Positions 1-9,603 of a DNA stretch of 64,000 nucleotides are shown here, piece by piece. The translations under genes were made by a program, and so were the position numbers. Location of the stretch: positions 620,001-684,000 of the forward strand of contig OZ251239.1 in assembly GCA_965240325.2 (NCBI GenBank), read 5' to 3'. This DNA comes from Rebecca billardiae RCC1528. Taxonomy: Eukaryota > Haptophyta. Each line of letters opens with the position of its first letter. Within the stretch, counting starts at the first letter, position 1. The notes under the pieces are model-generated. The model was not told the DNA's origin. It made no database searches and saw nothing but the letters and a program-made list of their open reading frames with translations.

Positions 1-1011
1 AGGAGCCCAGTCCCAGAGTGTGATCACGCCGGCTGCACCACGCGGCCTTCGTTCGGCATGCCGGGTGACGCGCGCGCCAGCCGGTGCGCCACGCACAAGC
101 TGGCCGGCATGGTCGACGTGAAGAACCTCGAGTGTGATCACGCCGGCTGCACCACGCGGCCTTCGTTCGGCATGCCGGGCGACGCGCGCGCCAGCCGGTG
201 CGCCACGCACAAGCTGGCCGGCATGGTCGACGTGGTGAACCGCAAGTGTGATCACGTCAGTTGCACCAAGGAGCCTTCGTTTGGCATGCCGGGCGACGCG
301 CGCGCCAGCCGGTGCGCTACGCACAAGCTGGCCGGCATGGTCGACGTGAGGAGCCCCAAGTGTGATCACGCTGGCTGCACCAAGCAGCCTTCATTCGGCA
401 TGCCGGGCGACGCGCGCGCCAGCCGGTGCGCTACGCACAAGCTGGCCGGCATGGTCGACGTGAGGAGCCCCAACTGTGATCACGCGGGCTGCACCAAGAA
501 GCCTTCATTCGGCATGCCGGGCGACGCGCGCGCCAGCCGGTGCGCTACGCACAAGCTGGCCGGCATGGTTGATAGTCGTCTCGCCGTCCCCAAGCGCAGG
601 CTGGAGCATGGCACGGATGGCACCGGCGACCAGGGCACGCGCGCCGCGAAGCGACGGCACAAACCCACCAGCTGCGTTGCCGCTGTTTCGGACGCCGCGC
701 CGCAGCTTTCACCACCGCCGCCGCTGGTCCCTGTCAGCATCGTCCGCTGGCGCTCGCCAGATGGCACGATCCATTCGGTTGACGACGGGGTGGTCAATAA
801 TGGTGTCTCAGTCTGGGCCCTGGACGAGCGGTATCAGCGTGGCAACGCAGGTGAGAACGCAATCCGGGCTGCCCATGCCGGCCATGGAATCACTACGACC
901 AGGGTCTACCAGCACGCATCAACACCACAGCGGTGCCAGCACTACCGCCGTCACCATCGATGGTGGTGGGAGCAGCACGCCGGCAGCAACAGCCGGACAT
1001 CCCTGTGGTGA
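1..1011 (+). CDS. EsV-1-7 repeat protein, copy A (5' truncated by window edge)
   Basis: The frame is open from the first base, so the gene begins upstream. Five 38-residue units are visible, each fitting C-X4-C-X16-C-X2-H-X12, the EsV-1-7 motif known from the Ectocarpus virus EsV-1 and from the brown-algal IMMEDIATE UPRIGHT family. After the last unit comes the tail shared by all six copies, with two basic clusters (KRR and KRRHK) about 13 residues apart that could be a bipartite nuclear signal. Near 892 this copy has two extra bases relative to copies B-F (ggaatcac against ggaatc or ggcatc), so the last 45 or so residues are read in another frame and end early at 1011. It shares a four-residue-longer tail start and a NNGVSV variant with copy D, its closest relative. 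Molecular function is unknown; metal binding by the Cys/His set is inferred. Confidence 0.8.
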   Translation, partial: RSPVPECDHAGCTTRPSFGMPGDARASRCATHKLAGMVDVKNLECDHAGCTTRPSFGMPGDARASRCATHKLAGMVDVVNRKCDHVSCTKEPSFGMPGDARASRCATHKLAGMVDVRSPKCDHAGCTKQPSFGMPGDARASRCATHKLAGMVDVRSPNCDHAGCTKKPSFGMPGDARASRCATHKLAGMVDSRLAVPKRRLEHGTDGTGDQGTRAAKRRHKPTSCVAAVSDAAPQLSPPPPLVPVSIVRWRSPDGTIHSVDDGVVNNGVSVWALDERYQRGNAGENAIRAAHAGHGITTTRVYQHASTPQRCQHYRRHHRWWWEQHAGSNSRTSLW

Positions 1012-1272
1012 TGGCCAGGAGGGCCAGGGTCCGGGACGCTGCAGGCTGATGAAGTCGCGTGAAGCGTGGCTGCATACCCCCATACTGTATCGTTTTGGCC
1101 CTTTCAGAATTCAGGAAAATAAGGGTTTAGTGATCCCAACGTTGGCGGCTTGGCGCCATTTTGACGAATTTTCTCGCATCGCCACGAATATCCTTGATGG
1201 TTCGGCCTGCCCCAGGCCGGGCGACGCGCGCGCCAGGCCGCCAGCCGGTGCGCTACGCACAAGCTTGCCGGC

Positions 1273-2772
1273 ATGGTCGACGTGAGGAGCCCCACGTGTG
1301 ATCACGCCGGTTGCATCAAGATGCCTTCGTTCGGCATGCCAGGCGACGCGCGCGCCAGCCGGTGCGCCACGCACAAGCTGGCCGGCATGGTCGACTTGAA
1401 GCACCCCATGTGTGATCACGTCAGTTGCACCAAGGAGCCTTCGTTCGGCATGCCGGGCGACGCGCGCGCCAGCCGGTGCGCTACGCACAAGCTGGCCGGC
1501 ATGGTCGACGTGAAGAGACCCAGCTGTGATCACGCCGGCTGCACCAAGCGGCCTTCGTTCGGCATGCCGGGCGACGCGCGCGCCAGCCGGTGCGCTACGC
1601 ACAAGCTGGCCGGCATGGTCGACGTGAGGAGCCCCAAGTGTGATCACGCTGGCTGCACCAAGCAGTCTTCATTCGGCATGCCGGGCGACGCGCGCGCCAG
1701 CCGGTGCGCTACGCACAAGCTGGCCGGCATGGTCGACGTGAGGAGCCCCAAGTGTGATCACGCTGGCTGCACCAAGCAGCCTTCATTCGGCATGCCGGGC
1801 GACGCGCGCGCCAGCCGGTGCGCTACGCACAAGCTGGCCGGCATGGTCGACGTGAGGAACCGCAAGTGTGATCACACCGGCTGCACCAAGAAGCCTTCAT
1901 TCGGCATGCCGGGCGACGCGCGCGCCAGCCGGTGCGCTACGCACAAGCTGGCCGGCATGGTCGACGTGAGGAGCCCCAAGTGTGATCACGCTGGCTGCAC
2001 CAAGCAGTCTTCATTCGGCATGCCGGGCGACGCGCGCGCCAGCCGGTGCGCTACGCACAAGCTGGCCGGCATGGTCGACGTGAGGAACCGCAAGTGTGAT
2101 CACACCGGCTGCACCAAGAAGCCTTCATTCGGCATGCCGGGCGACGCGCGCGCCAGCCGGTGCGCTACGCACAAGCTGGCCGGCATGGTTGATAGTCGGC
2201 TCGCCGTCCCCAAGCGCAGGCTGGAGCATGGCACCGGCGACCAGGGCACGCGCGCCGCGAAGCGACGGCACAAACCCACGAGCTGCGTTGCCGCTGTTTC
2301 GGACGCCGCGCCGCAGCTTTCACCACCGCCGCCGCTGGTCCCTGTCAGCATCGTCCGCTGGCGCTTGCCAGATGGCACTATCCATTCGGTTGACGACGGG
2401 GTGGTCAATGATGGTGTCTGGGCCCTGGACGAGCGGTATCAGCGTGGCAACGCAGGTGAGAACGCAGTCCGGGCTGCCCATGCCGGCCATGGCATCTACG
2501 ACCAGGGTCTACCAGCACGCATCAACACCACAGCGGTGCCAGCACTACCGTCACCATCGATGGTGGTGGGAGCAGCACGCCGGCAGCAACCGGCAGCTTC
2601 AAGCTCGGCGGAGGCGATGACTGCTAGTCTGCGCACGCAAGCGTCGATGGCAGAGGACTCTCTCACGACTATGGGGATGGTGGCATGCTCAGAGGTGCGC
2701 TTGGTAGTGTGCTTCGGCACGCAGCCCGCCGCCCGCATCAGCTCCGTCCGGGCCTGCTGCGGGACGGTTTGA
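1273..2772 (+). CDS. EsV-1-7 repeat protein, copy B, tail disrupted
   Basis: Eight EsV-1-7 units of 114 bp each, then the shared basic tail. The start chosen is the first ATG in the frame. It lies in a degenerate half-unit that begins every copy (RARQAASRCATHKLAG before the Met), and an in-frame stop lies shortly upstream at about 1196. At 2591 the sequence leaves the canonical tail and enters a 786-bp insertion, so the last 60 or so residues (to the stop at 2772) are encoded by inserted DNA. The displaced end of the tail reappears at 3383. Units vary mainly at one residue after the second Cys (TKxP) and in the linker. The gene may still be translated with the foreign C-terminus; expression is unknown. 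Confidence 0.8.
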   Translation: MVDVRSPTCDHAGCIKMPSFGMPGDARASRCATHKLAGMVDLKHPMCDHVSCTKEPSFGMPGDARASRCATHKLAGMVDVKRPSCDHAGCTKRPSFGMPGDARASRCATHKLAGMVDVRSPKCDHAGCTKQSSFGMPGDARASRCATHKLAGMVDVRSPKCDHAGCTKQPSFGMPGDARASRCATHKLAGMVDVRNRKCDHTGCTKKPSFGMPGDARASRCATHKLAGMVDVRSPKCDHAGCTKQSSFGMPGDARASRCATHKLAGMVDVRNRKCDHTGCTKKPSFGMPGDARASRCATHKLAGMVDSRLAVPKRRLEHGTGDQGTRAAKRRHKPTSCVAAVSDAAPQLSPPPPLVPVSIVRWRLPDGTIHSVDDGVVNDGVWALDERYQRGNAGENAVRAAHAGHGIYDQGLPARINTTAVPALPSPSMVVGAARRQQPAASSSAEAMTASLRTQASMAEDSLTTMGMVACSEVRLVVCFGTQPAARISSVRACCGTV

Positions 2773-3377
2773 GCCTGGCATGAGCCCGCCGTCGGCTCCG
2801 CGCGGTGGCAGCGGCCTATTCGGATGACCCAGCACGAATAGTGAACAAGGTACCCCCATATTGACACCACCCTGAATATATATTTAAACCCCACCCGCAT
2901 TGTATAATAAACGTGTAGGTAAGCGCATCATATATGCGGGTACGAGTGTCTGAGTCTCTAATTAAGTGATGGGTAACAGTGCGCTCGATATCTTGCAGAG
3001 TAGTTTCATTTCACCGCCCTCCACGCGCACTCATCCGGTGCCTACTAAAATTTAGCAAGTCCACCTTATTAATTTTTTGGGGGCGGGTTGCAACGGTTAT
3101 GAATAAGTAAGTACGTCCGACGACATACCGTCATTTAGCCGCCATAACAAGTCGTTGACGTTTGGCTGAATCTGTATGTGACACAGTGGCGCAGCTGGCG
3201 TGCGCGCACGACCGCGCGACGGCACGCGGAGTCGAGTTTTGGGTGCTTCTGACGGCTGGGCTGGGTTCCAGGACATATTTGTGGGTGCCTCCGCAAGCGC
3301 CACGCTCGTCAGACACCTGAATCGCATGGTTGTCGAAAATCATCACAATTCAGTGGGCTGCTGTCATGGACCCCCTA
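2592..3377. mobile_element. 786-bp insertion in the copy B tail
   Basis: In copies C-F the tail runs without a break through the codons for RRQQPQDIP. In copy B it stops after position 2591 and resumes at 3383. The 5-bp word caacc lies at both edges (2587-2591 and 3378-3382), which looks like a target-site duplication. The insert has no clear terminal inverted repeats, no recognisable protein, and an AT-richer stretch around 2870-3080. Its class is unknown; a solo LTR or other short insertion is possible, although the ends are not TG...CA at the boundaries chosen. Confidence 0.6.
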
Positions 3378-3382
3378 CAACC

Positions 3383-3440
3383 GCAGGACATGCCTGTGGT
3401 GATGGCCAGGAGGGCCAGGGTCCGCGACGCTGCAGGCTGA
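3383..3440 (+). pseudogene. Displaced 3' end of the copy B tail
   Basis: The bases correspond codon for codon to the end of the canonical tail (QDIPVVMARRARVRDAAG and stop; here QDMP), cut off from copy B by the insertion at 2592-3377. The normal downstream spacer follows (gaagtcgtgaagcgtggctgc, then ttttggccctttcagg). Confidence 0.75.
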
Positions 3441-5858
3441 TGAAGTCGTGAAGCGTGGCTGCTTATCGTTTTGGCCCTTTCAGGAAAAGGGTAAAGTATC
3501 ATCGCCTTCCGTAATGGCCCTGTAACGGCCGGCGGGTCGCTCTACCCCTCGCACAGCGAGGGGTGCTCGACCGTTTAACGCCCGTAACGGGACGGATTGG
3601 ATGCACCTGGTAAAGTATGATGGTGCGCTGGCCAGGGCATGATCGTAGTTGGGGCTAAGTAGTGCTACTTTGGTTTACTCAACTAAGTAGCGTCAACTAC
3701 TTAGCTACCTCGGTCGGCTCCCGGGCAAAGTAGTCGCAACTACTTAGCTACCGCTAGCTTTCCGGCTCCAGCCACAGTCAGGGACGTCCACTGACCCTAT
3801 GGGGGGGGTGCATTTAGACGAACCCCTGGGAGCCAGGGAGCGATGAGGGTACCAATCGAAAGATCTCCGGGGCGGCGGACGAAGCCGCAGGTTCAAAACC
3901 GAAGCCGCAGACGATTTCGTATGTTTCCTTGTCCTTGAACGCGTCGTCACAGTCGAACACGGAGGACTCCATCCGCCATCGTGCTGAACTTTTTTTTGGG
4001 CTCCCGGACCGGTCTCTCGCACGATGGAGCGCCGCCGAGCGGGCGAGGAGACGAGACGTCTTGGAGGCCTTGATCCGGGCGCATCCGCTGGTTGGCCGCG
4101 GCACCCTGTCGCGCTCGCGCCCCGGGTGCACCTTCGTGCACTGAGAGTCACCGATGGGCGAGAAGCTGCTCGTCGACTCGAGCAAGCTGCGCGCTGTCCG
4201 CGTCGAGCTGCTCGCGCCGGCGCGGCCGCGCCTTGAGCTCGCGGCGGTGCGGGCGTGCGCATGAGCTTGTCGGCGTCGAGCTGCTCGCGCCCCGGGCCGC
4301 GCCCGCGCCGTCAGCTCGTAGTGGCACGGGCATGCGCACGAGCTCGTGCTTGGCTGCAGCTCCTCGGAGGACTGCCACAGCTGGCTGGCTCAGAGCCTTC
4401 GGTTCGCGAGTGCTGAGGTGCTTCGTGGCCTGCGCGGTGCGCCGCAGCGGTCAATGCGTTGCTCGATCCTGCACTGCGCTACGTCTTGACTCGCACGGGA
4501 GGCGCTGATATCGGGGCTGTGTGCAATGCGTCATGGCCGCCCGGCGCAGAGCCGACGCCGCACGACGCAGCCCTCAGCGCCAACACCGCGCAGCGAACAC
4601 TCGGTCTGCTATGCGAATTCTGGCGAGTTGGGGCCTTATTGAGGCGTATTTGGTCCTTCGATCGGCTGGGGGGAGCCCCCCCCAGACCCCCCCAAATGGT
4701 TAAATGCACCCCTGCTGGACGTCCCGGACAGTGACCAGAGCCTTCCGACTCGACCAGCTGAGTGAGTAGTCGTGGCTACTTCACTACGTAGAGTACTACG
4801 TAGTCGACTAGGTAGCTGAGCCGTGAGCGAGCACGGACCACCGCGCGGGCGCGAATCAGCGAGTCGCGACGAGACTCCCGTCATTCACCCGAGCCCGGCC
4901 GAGAATCGAGATCATCAGTTCATCAGAGCCCCGACTGCCGCCGCCAGAGGCATGGACCCGTCATGTCCTGTCACCTTTGCGCGCGCGCCGACTGCTATTC
5001 GGTCGCCGCCGCGCCGCCGCTGCACCGCCTGCACGCCGCCGCCCCCGGCCCGGCCAGCTAGGCACGGCGACTACGTAGGTGTACGTAGTGGCTACGTAGT
5101 CCAACTACTTAGCTACCTCAGTCGGCACCCCGGGCAAACAGTAGTCAGCGGCTACCCGTATGAGCTAATACCGCCAGTCCTGGAACCGAGTGAAGTAGTG
5201 ATGGCTACTTACGCAACTACTTAGTAAGTAAAGGTTTACCTACCATGCCCTGGCGCTGGCGAGCGCTGGTCGCTGGACTCATTCTATGATTTAACGACAC
5301 AGGTAGGGGCGACGCGGGTCTCCTCCTTTCTCGGCGGCAGTGGCCCGTGGTGGTAGAGCATAGCCTGCACCGCGATCGTAAAGCTTGAGCGCGGCCTTGA
5401 GCTGCTGGAGCGCGATCCACCTGCGCTGCGCGGCTCGCATGGCCCTGCTGTGCCCCGAGCGAGGGCGATGGTGCAGGTCCGGATGTCAGCTGGCAGTCTC
5501 AGCCGCTGGTAGCAGCTGGTCGAGCCTGCCCCGTGCTCCCCGAGCGGTCGCGTACGCGCCTGCCGCTCGAGCCAGCTGGCTGGCTGGCGGCGGCTGGCGC
5601 TGCGGCATCGTCCAGGGTGCGCTTCGTCCGCTGCTGCGGCAGCTCCTCGTCGTCCAAGTCGTCGCCCGGGGGCGAGTCTCGGTCCTCGTGGAGCGGACTA
5701 CATCATGCATTCTTTGTAAACGTTGGCGCCATCATTTTCTCGCACCACGAATCCTTCGGGTTCGGCCCGCCCAACGACGGCAAGGGGAGTCCGCCCGCCC
5801 CGGCCGCCTGGGCGGCGCGCGCAAAGCCGGTGCGCCACGCACGCACAAGCTGTCCGGC
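3441..5858. other. Spacer B-C, expanded by unclassified sequence
   Basis: The usual spacer between copies is under 300 bp. Here the normal text stops near 3490 (after ggaaaagggt) and the normal leader resumes near 5718 (acgttggcg, then ctcgcaccacgaatcc), so about 2.2 kb has been added. I see no convincing gene in it. It holds several copies of an actacttagctacc-type word, an 8-bp hairpin at 3544-3564 and C/G runs near 4680. An in-frame ATG at 5439 could extend copy C, but the sibling copies do not support it. Confidence 0.5.
3694..5146 (+). repeat. Pair of ~42-bp direct repeats 1.4 kb apart
   Basis: Positions 3694-3735 and 5102-5146 share caactacttagctacctc, then gtcggc, cccgggcaaa and gtagtc with only a few differences. 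Shorter fragments of the same word occur at 3735-3752, 4775-4815 and 5205-5222. They may be subterminal repeats of one inserted element, but its ends could not be fixed. Confidence 0.5.
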
Positions 5859-7010
5859 ATGGTTGACGTGAAGCGCCGCAAGTGTGATCACGCCGGCTGC
5901 ACCAGGGTGCCTTCATTCGGCATGCCCGGCGACGCGCGCGCCAGCCGGTGCGCTACGCACACGCTGGCCGGCATGATCAACGTGAAGCACCCCAGCTGTG
6001 ATCACGCTGGCTGCACCAAGCAGCCTTCGTTCGGCATGCCGGGCGGCGCGCGCGCCAGCCGGTGCGCTACGCACAAGCTGGCCGGCATGGTCGACGTGAA
6101 GAGCCGCAAGTGTGATCACACCGGCTGCACCAAGGTGCCTTCATTCGGCATGCCGGGCGACGCGCGCGCCAGCCGGTGCGCTACGCACAAGCTGGCCGGC
6201 ATGGTCGACGTGGTGAGCCCCAGCTGTGATCACGCTGGCTGCACCAAGGTGCCTTCGTTCGGCATGCCGGGCGACGCGCGCGCCAGCCTGTGCGCTACGC
6301 ACAAGCTGGCCGGCATGGTTGACGTGAAGAGCCGCAAGTGTGATCACACCGGCTGCACCAAGGTGCCTCACTTCGGAATGCCGGGCGACGCGCGCGCCAG
6401 CCGGTGCGCTACGCACAAGCTGGCCAGCATGGTCGACGTGAGGAACCGCAAGTGTGATCACACCGGCTGCACCAAGAAGCCTTCATTCGGCATGCCGGGC
6501 GACGCGCGCGCCAGCCGGTGCGCTACGCACAAGCTGGCCGGCATGGTTGATAGTCGGCTCGCCGTCCCCAAGCGCAGGCTGGAGCATGGCACCGGCGACC
6601 AGGGCACGCGCGCCGCGAAGCGACGGCACAAACCCACCAGCTGCGTTGCCGCTGTTTCGGACGCCGCGCCGCAGCTTTCACCACCGCCGCCGCTGGTCCC
6701 TGTCAGCATCGTCCGCTGGCGCTCGCCAGATGGCACGATCCATTCGGTTGACGATGGGGTGGTCAATGATGGTGTCTGGGCCCCGGACGAGCGGTATCAG
6801 CGTGGCAACGCAGGTGAGAACGCAGTCCGGGCTGCCCATGCCGGCCATGGCATCTACGACCAGGGTCTACCAGCACGCATCAACACCACCGCGGTGCCAG
6901 CACTACCGCCGTCACCATCGATGGTGGTGGGAGCAGCACGCCGGCAGCAACCGCAGGACATACCTGTGGTGATGGCCAGGAGGGCCAGGGTCCGGGACGC
7001 TGCAGGCTGA
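5859..7010 (+). CDS. EsV-1-7 repeat protein, copy C
   Basis: Six EsV-1-7 units followed by an intact canonical tail ending in RVRDAAG; 383 residues from the ATG at 5859. That ATG is the Met of the half-unit KLSGM, the position used in the other copies. The frame is open further upstream and includes an ATG at 5439, but that part derives from the inserted spacer and resembles nothing in the siblings. One unit carries PHF instead of PSF, another begins ASLCATH. The tail has a consensus 5' splice site (CAG|GTGAGA) near 6814, so its end could be intronic. Cys/His zinc binding and nuclear location are inferred. Confidence 0.8.
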   Translation: MVDVKRRKCDHAGCTRVPSFGMPGDARASRCATHTLAGMINVKHPSCDHAGCTKQPSFGMPGGARASRCATHKLAGMVDVKSRKCDHTGCTKVPSFGMPGDARASRCATHKLAGMVDVVSPSCDHAGCTKVPSFGMPGDARASLCATHKLAGMVDVKSRKCDHTGCTKVPHFGMPGDARASRCATHKLASMVDVRNRKCDHTGCTKKPSFGMPGDARASRCATHKLAGMVDSRLAVPKRRLEHGTGDQGTRAAKRRHKPTSCVAAVSDAAPQLSPPPPLVPVSIVRWRSPDGTIHSVDDGVVNDGVWAPDERYQRGNAGENAVRAAHAGHGIYDQGLPARINTTAVPALPPSPSMVVGAARRQQPQDIPVVMARRARVRDAAG

Positions 7011-7078
7011 TGAAGTCGTGAAGCGTGGCTGCATAATCGTTTTGGCCCTTTCAGAATTCAGGAAAAGGGTTTAGTGAT

Positions 7079-8074
7079 AAGCCCATTTCACGTAACCAAC
7101 CTCCAATAGCTGGCGGGAGTCTGAACTACAAACAATTCTGTCCGAGCCGAGAGGAGTTTGGGGGGAGGGCCGGGGCGGTGAGCCGCGTTGCCAGCCGCTC
7201 GGTGGCGCCGCCGCCGAGGTCGTTTCCGCGTCACACATCGACGTGCGTCGGTGTGATGTGTCTTCATCGGGCGTGTGTGAGTACTTGCAGGGGCCCTGCA
7301 TTCCTTTAAGGCTCGGCATCGCACTCCTCCGAGTGTGCACGCTCGTCAACGCCGTGCCGTGCGACTGCCTGCGCGTGTGGGCTTACACGCCGGCAATGTA
7401 GGCGAGACGAGCGCGGCTGAGCGCCAAGAGATGGGCGCTTCCACGCGGGAGTAGTATGGTGCGAGGCCCCCGACCCCTTGCGCATCGGCTCGAAGCGCGC
7501 CTGAAGCACTGGGCACTCTCCTTCACAGTATTGTCTCCCCCATCCCAAGCTTAGCTAAAACACCGCAGAAGTCAGAACGACGTGTTTCTGCGATTTGGAC
7601 GATGGTGTGGTCATCGCGTGGGCAGCGGACAGACTCGCTACTTCAGCTCCAGGCGCGCTTCGAGCCGATGCGCGAGGGGTCGGGGGCCTCGCACCATACT
7701 ACTCCCGCGTGGAAGCGCCCATCTCTTGGCGCTCAGCCGCGCTCGTCTCGCCTACATTGCCGGCGTGTAAGCCCACACGCGCAGGCAGTCGCACGGCACG
7801 GCGTTGACGAGCGTGCACACTCGGAGGAGTGCGATGCCGAGCCTTAAAGGAATGCAGGGCCCCTGCAAGTACTCACACACGCCCGATGAAGACACATCAC
7901 ACCGACGCACGTCGATGTGTGACGCGGAAACGACCTCGGCGGCGGCGCCACCGAGCGGCTGGCAACGCGGCTCACCGCCCCGGCCCTCCCCCCAAACTCC
8001 TCTCGGCTCGGACAGAATTGTTTGTAGTTCAGACTCCCGCCAGCTATTGGAGGTTGGTTACGTGAAATGGGCTT
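7079..8074. mobile_element. Foldback element 1 (428-bp inverted arms)
   Basis: Positions 7076-7503 and 7650-8077 are reverse complements over 428 bp with one difference seen, separated by a 146-bp spacer. Comparison with the uninterrupted spacers before copies B and E (tttagtgatcccaacg) places the insertion exactly: left flank ...gtgat, right flank atccc.... This gives a 2-bp AT target duplication (7077-7078 and 8075-8076) and a 996-bp element starting aagccc and ending gggctt. No transposase is seen; the mirrored reading frames inside are by-products of the palindrome. Transcripts would fold into a very long hairpin. Confidence 0.85.
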
Positions 8075-8192
8075 ATCCCAACGTTGGCGGCTTGGCGCCA
8101 TTTTCTCGCATCGCCACGAATCCTTGGTTCGGCCTGCCGGGCGACGCGCGCGCCAGGCCGCCAGCCGGTGCGCCACGCACAAGCTGGCCGGC

Positions 8193-9362
8193 ATGGTCGA
8201 CGTGAGGAGCCCCACGTGTGATCACGCCGGCTGCACCACGTGGCCTTCGTACGGCACGCCGGGCGACGCGCGCCCCAGCCGGTGCGCCACGCACAAGCTG
8301 GCCGGCATGGTCGACTTGAAGCACCCCACGTGTGATCACGCTGGCTGCACCACGCGGCCTTCGTACGGCATGCCGGGCGACGCGCGCGCCAGCCGGTGCG
8401 CAACGCACAAACTGGTCGGCATGGCCAACGTGGTGAGCCCCAACTGTGATCACGCTGGCTGCACCACGTGGCCTTCGTACGGCATGCCGGGCGACGCGCG
8501 CGCCAGCCGGTGCGCTACGCACAAGCTGGCCGGCATGGTCGACGTGAAGAGCCGTAAGTGTGATCACGCTGGCTGCACCACGCGCCCTTTGTTCGGCATG
8601 CCGGGCGACGCGCGCGCCAGCCGGTGCGCTACGCACAAGCTGGCCGGCATGGTCGACATGGTGAGCCGCAAGTGTGATCACGCTGGCTGCACCAAGCAGC
8701 CTTCGTTCGGCATGCCGGGTGGCGCGCGCGCCAGCCGGTGCGCTACGCACAAGCTGGCCGGCATGGTTGACGTGAAGAGCCGCAAGTGTGATCACACCGG
8801 CTGCACCAAGAAGCCTTCATTCGGCATGCCGGGCGACGCGCGCGCCAGCCGGTGCGCTACGCACAAGCTGGCCGGCATGGTTGATAGTCGGCTCGCCGTC
8901 CCCAAGCGCAGGCTGGAGCATGGCACGGACGGCACCGGCGACCAGGGCACGCGCGCCGCGAATCGACGGCACAAACCCACCAGCTGCGTTGCCGCTGTTT
9001 CGGACGCCGCGCCGCAGCTTTCACCACCGCCGCCGCTGGTCCCTGTCAGCATCGTCCGCTGGCGCTCGCCAGATGGCACGATCCATTCGGTTGACGACGG
9101 GGTGGTCAATAATGGTGTCTCAGTCTGGGCCCTGGATGAGCGGTATCAGCGTGGCAACGCAGGTGAGAACGCAATCCGACGGGCTGCCCATGCCGGCCAT
9201 GGAATCTACGACCAGGGTCTACCAGCACGCATCAACACCACAGCGGTGCCAGCACTACCGCCGTCACCCTCGATGGTGGTGGGAGCAGCACGCCGGCAGC
9301 AACCGCAGGACATACCTGTGGTGATGGCCAGGAGGGCCAGGGTCCGGGACGCTGCAGGCTGA
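8193..9362 (+). CDS. EsV-1-7 repeat protein, copy D
   Basis: Six EsV-1-7 units, the first four of the TTW/TTR type with PSY, PSY, PSY and PLF, then the intact tail; 389 residues from the ATG at 8193. Insertion of foldback element 1 just upstream supplies an earlier in-frame ATG at 8067, which would add 42 residues partly encoded by the element. One Cys-rich unit carries ARPSR instead of ARASR. The tail has the longer GTDGTGDQ start and the NNGVSV variant shared with copy A, so A and D are sisters. Function is unknown beyond the family. Confidence 0.8.
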   Translation: MVDVRSPTCDHAGCTTWPSYGTPGDARPSRCATHKLAGMVDLKHPTCDHAGCTTRPSYGMPGDARASRCATHKLVGMANVVSPNCDHAGCTTWPSYGMPGDARASRCATHKLAGMVDVKSRKCDHAGCTTRPLFGMPGDARASRCATHKLAGMVDMVSRKCDHAGCTKQPSFGMPGGARASRCATHKLAGMVDVKSRKCDHTGCTKKPSFGMPGDARASRCATHKLAGMVDSRLAVPKRRLEHGTDGTGDQGTRAANRRHKPTSCVAAVSDAAPQLSPPPPLVPVSIVRWRSPDGTIHSVDDGVVNNGVSVWALDERYQRGNAGENAIRRAAHAGHGIYDQGLPARINTTAVPALPPSPSMVVGAARRQQPQDIPVVMARRARVRDAAG

Positions 9363-9603
9363 TGAAGTCGTGAAGCGTGGCTGCATATCGTTTTGGCCCT
9401 TTCAGAAAACTCTGCCCTGGCGGGCGGGGGGGTCGGCGGGCAGTGCCAGTGCTGTCGCAATATTTCCCCAGCGGGTTCGCGCCTTTTTTTTAGCGTTTTG
9501 ACGGGCGCAGGATGACGAATAACAATGCTGCGACACACAGATGATGGTGAGCAGCTACCTGACTCACTGACGAATAATAACGCGACAGATGACTCTGGTG
9601 ATC

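Noticed and set aside
7001-7035. Hammerhead ribozyme look-alike (ctgatga followed by gaag) after the tails
   Set aside because: The core needs GAAA and paired stems II and III. Here it reads GAAG with no stem II, and the ctgatga overlaps the conserved stop codon of the gene.
7071-8065. Mirrored open frames (MTSVHTRRSAMPS and others) in the foldback arms
   Set aside because: They appear twice only because the arms are palindromic; no start context, domain or codon signal supports them.
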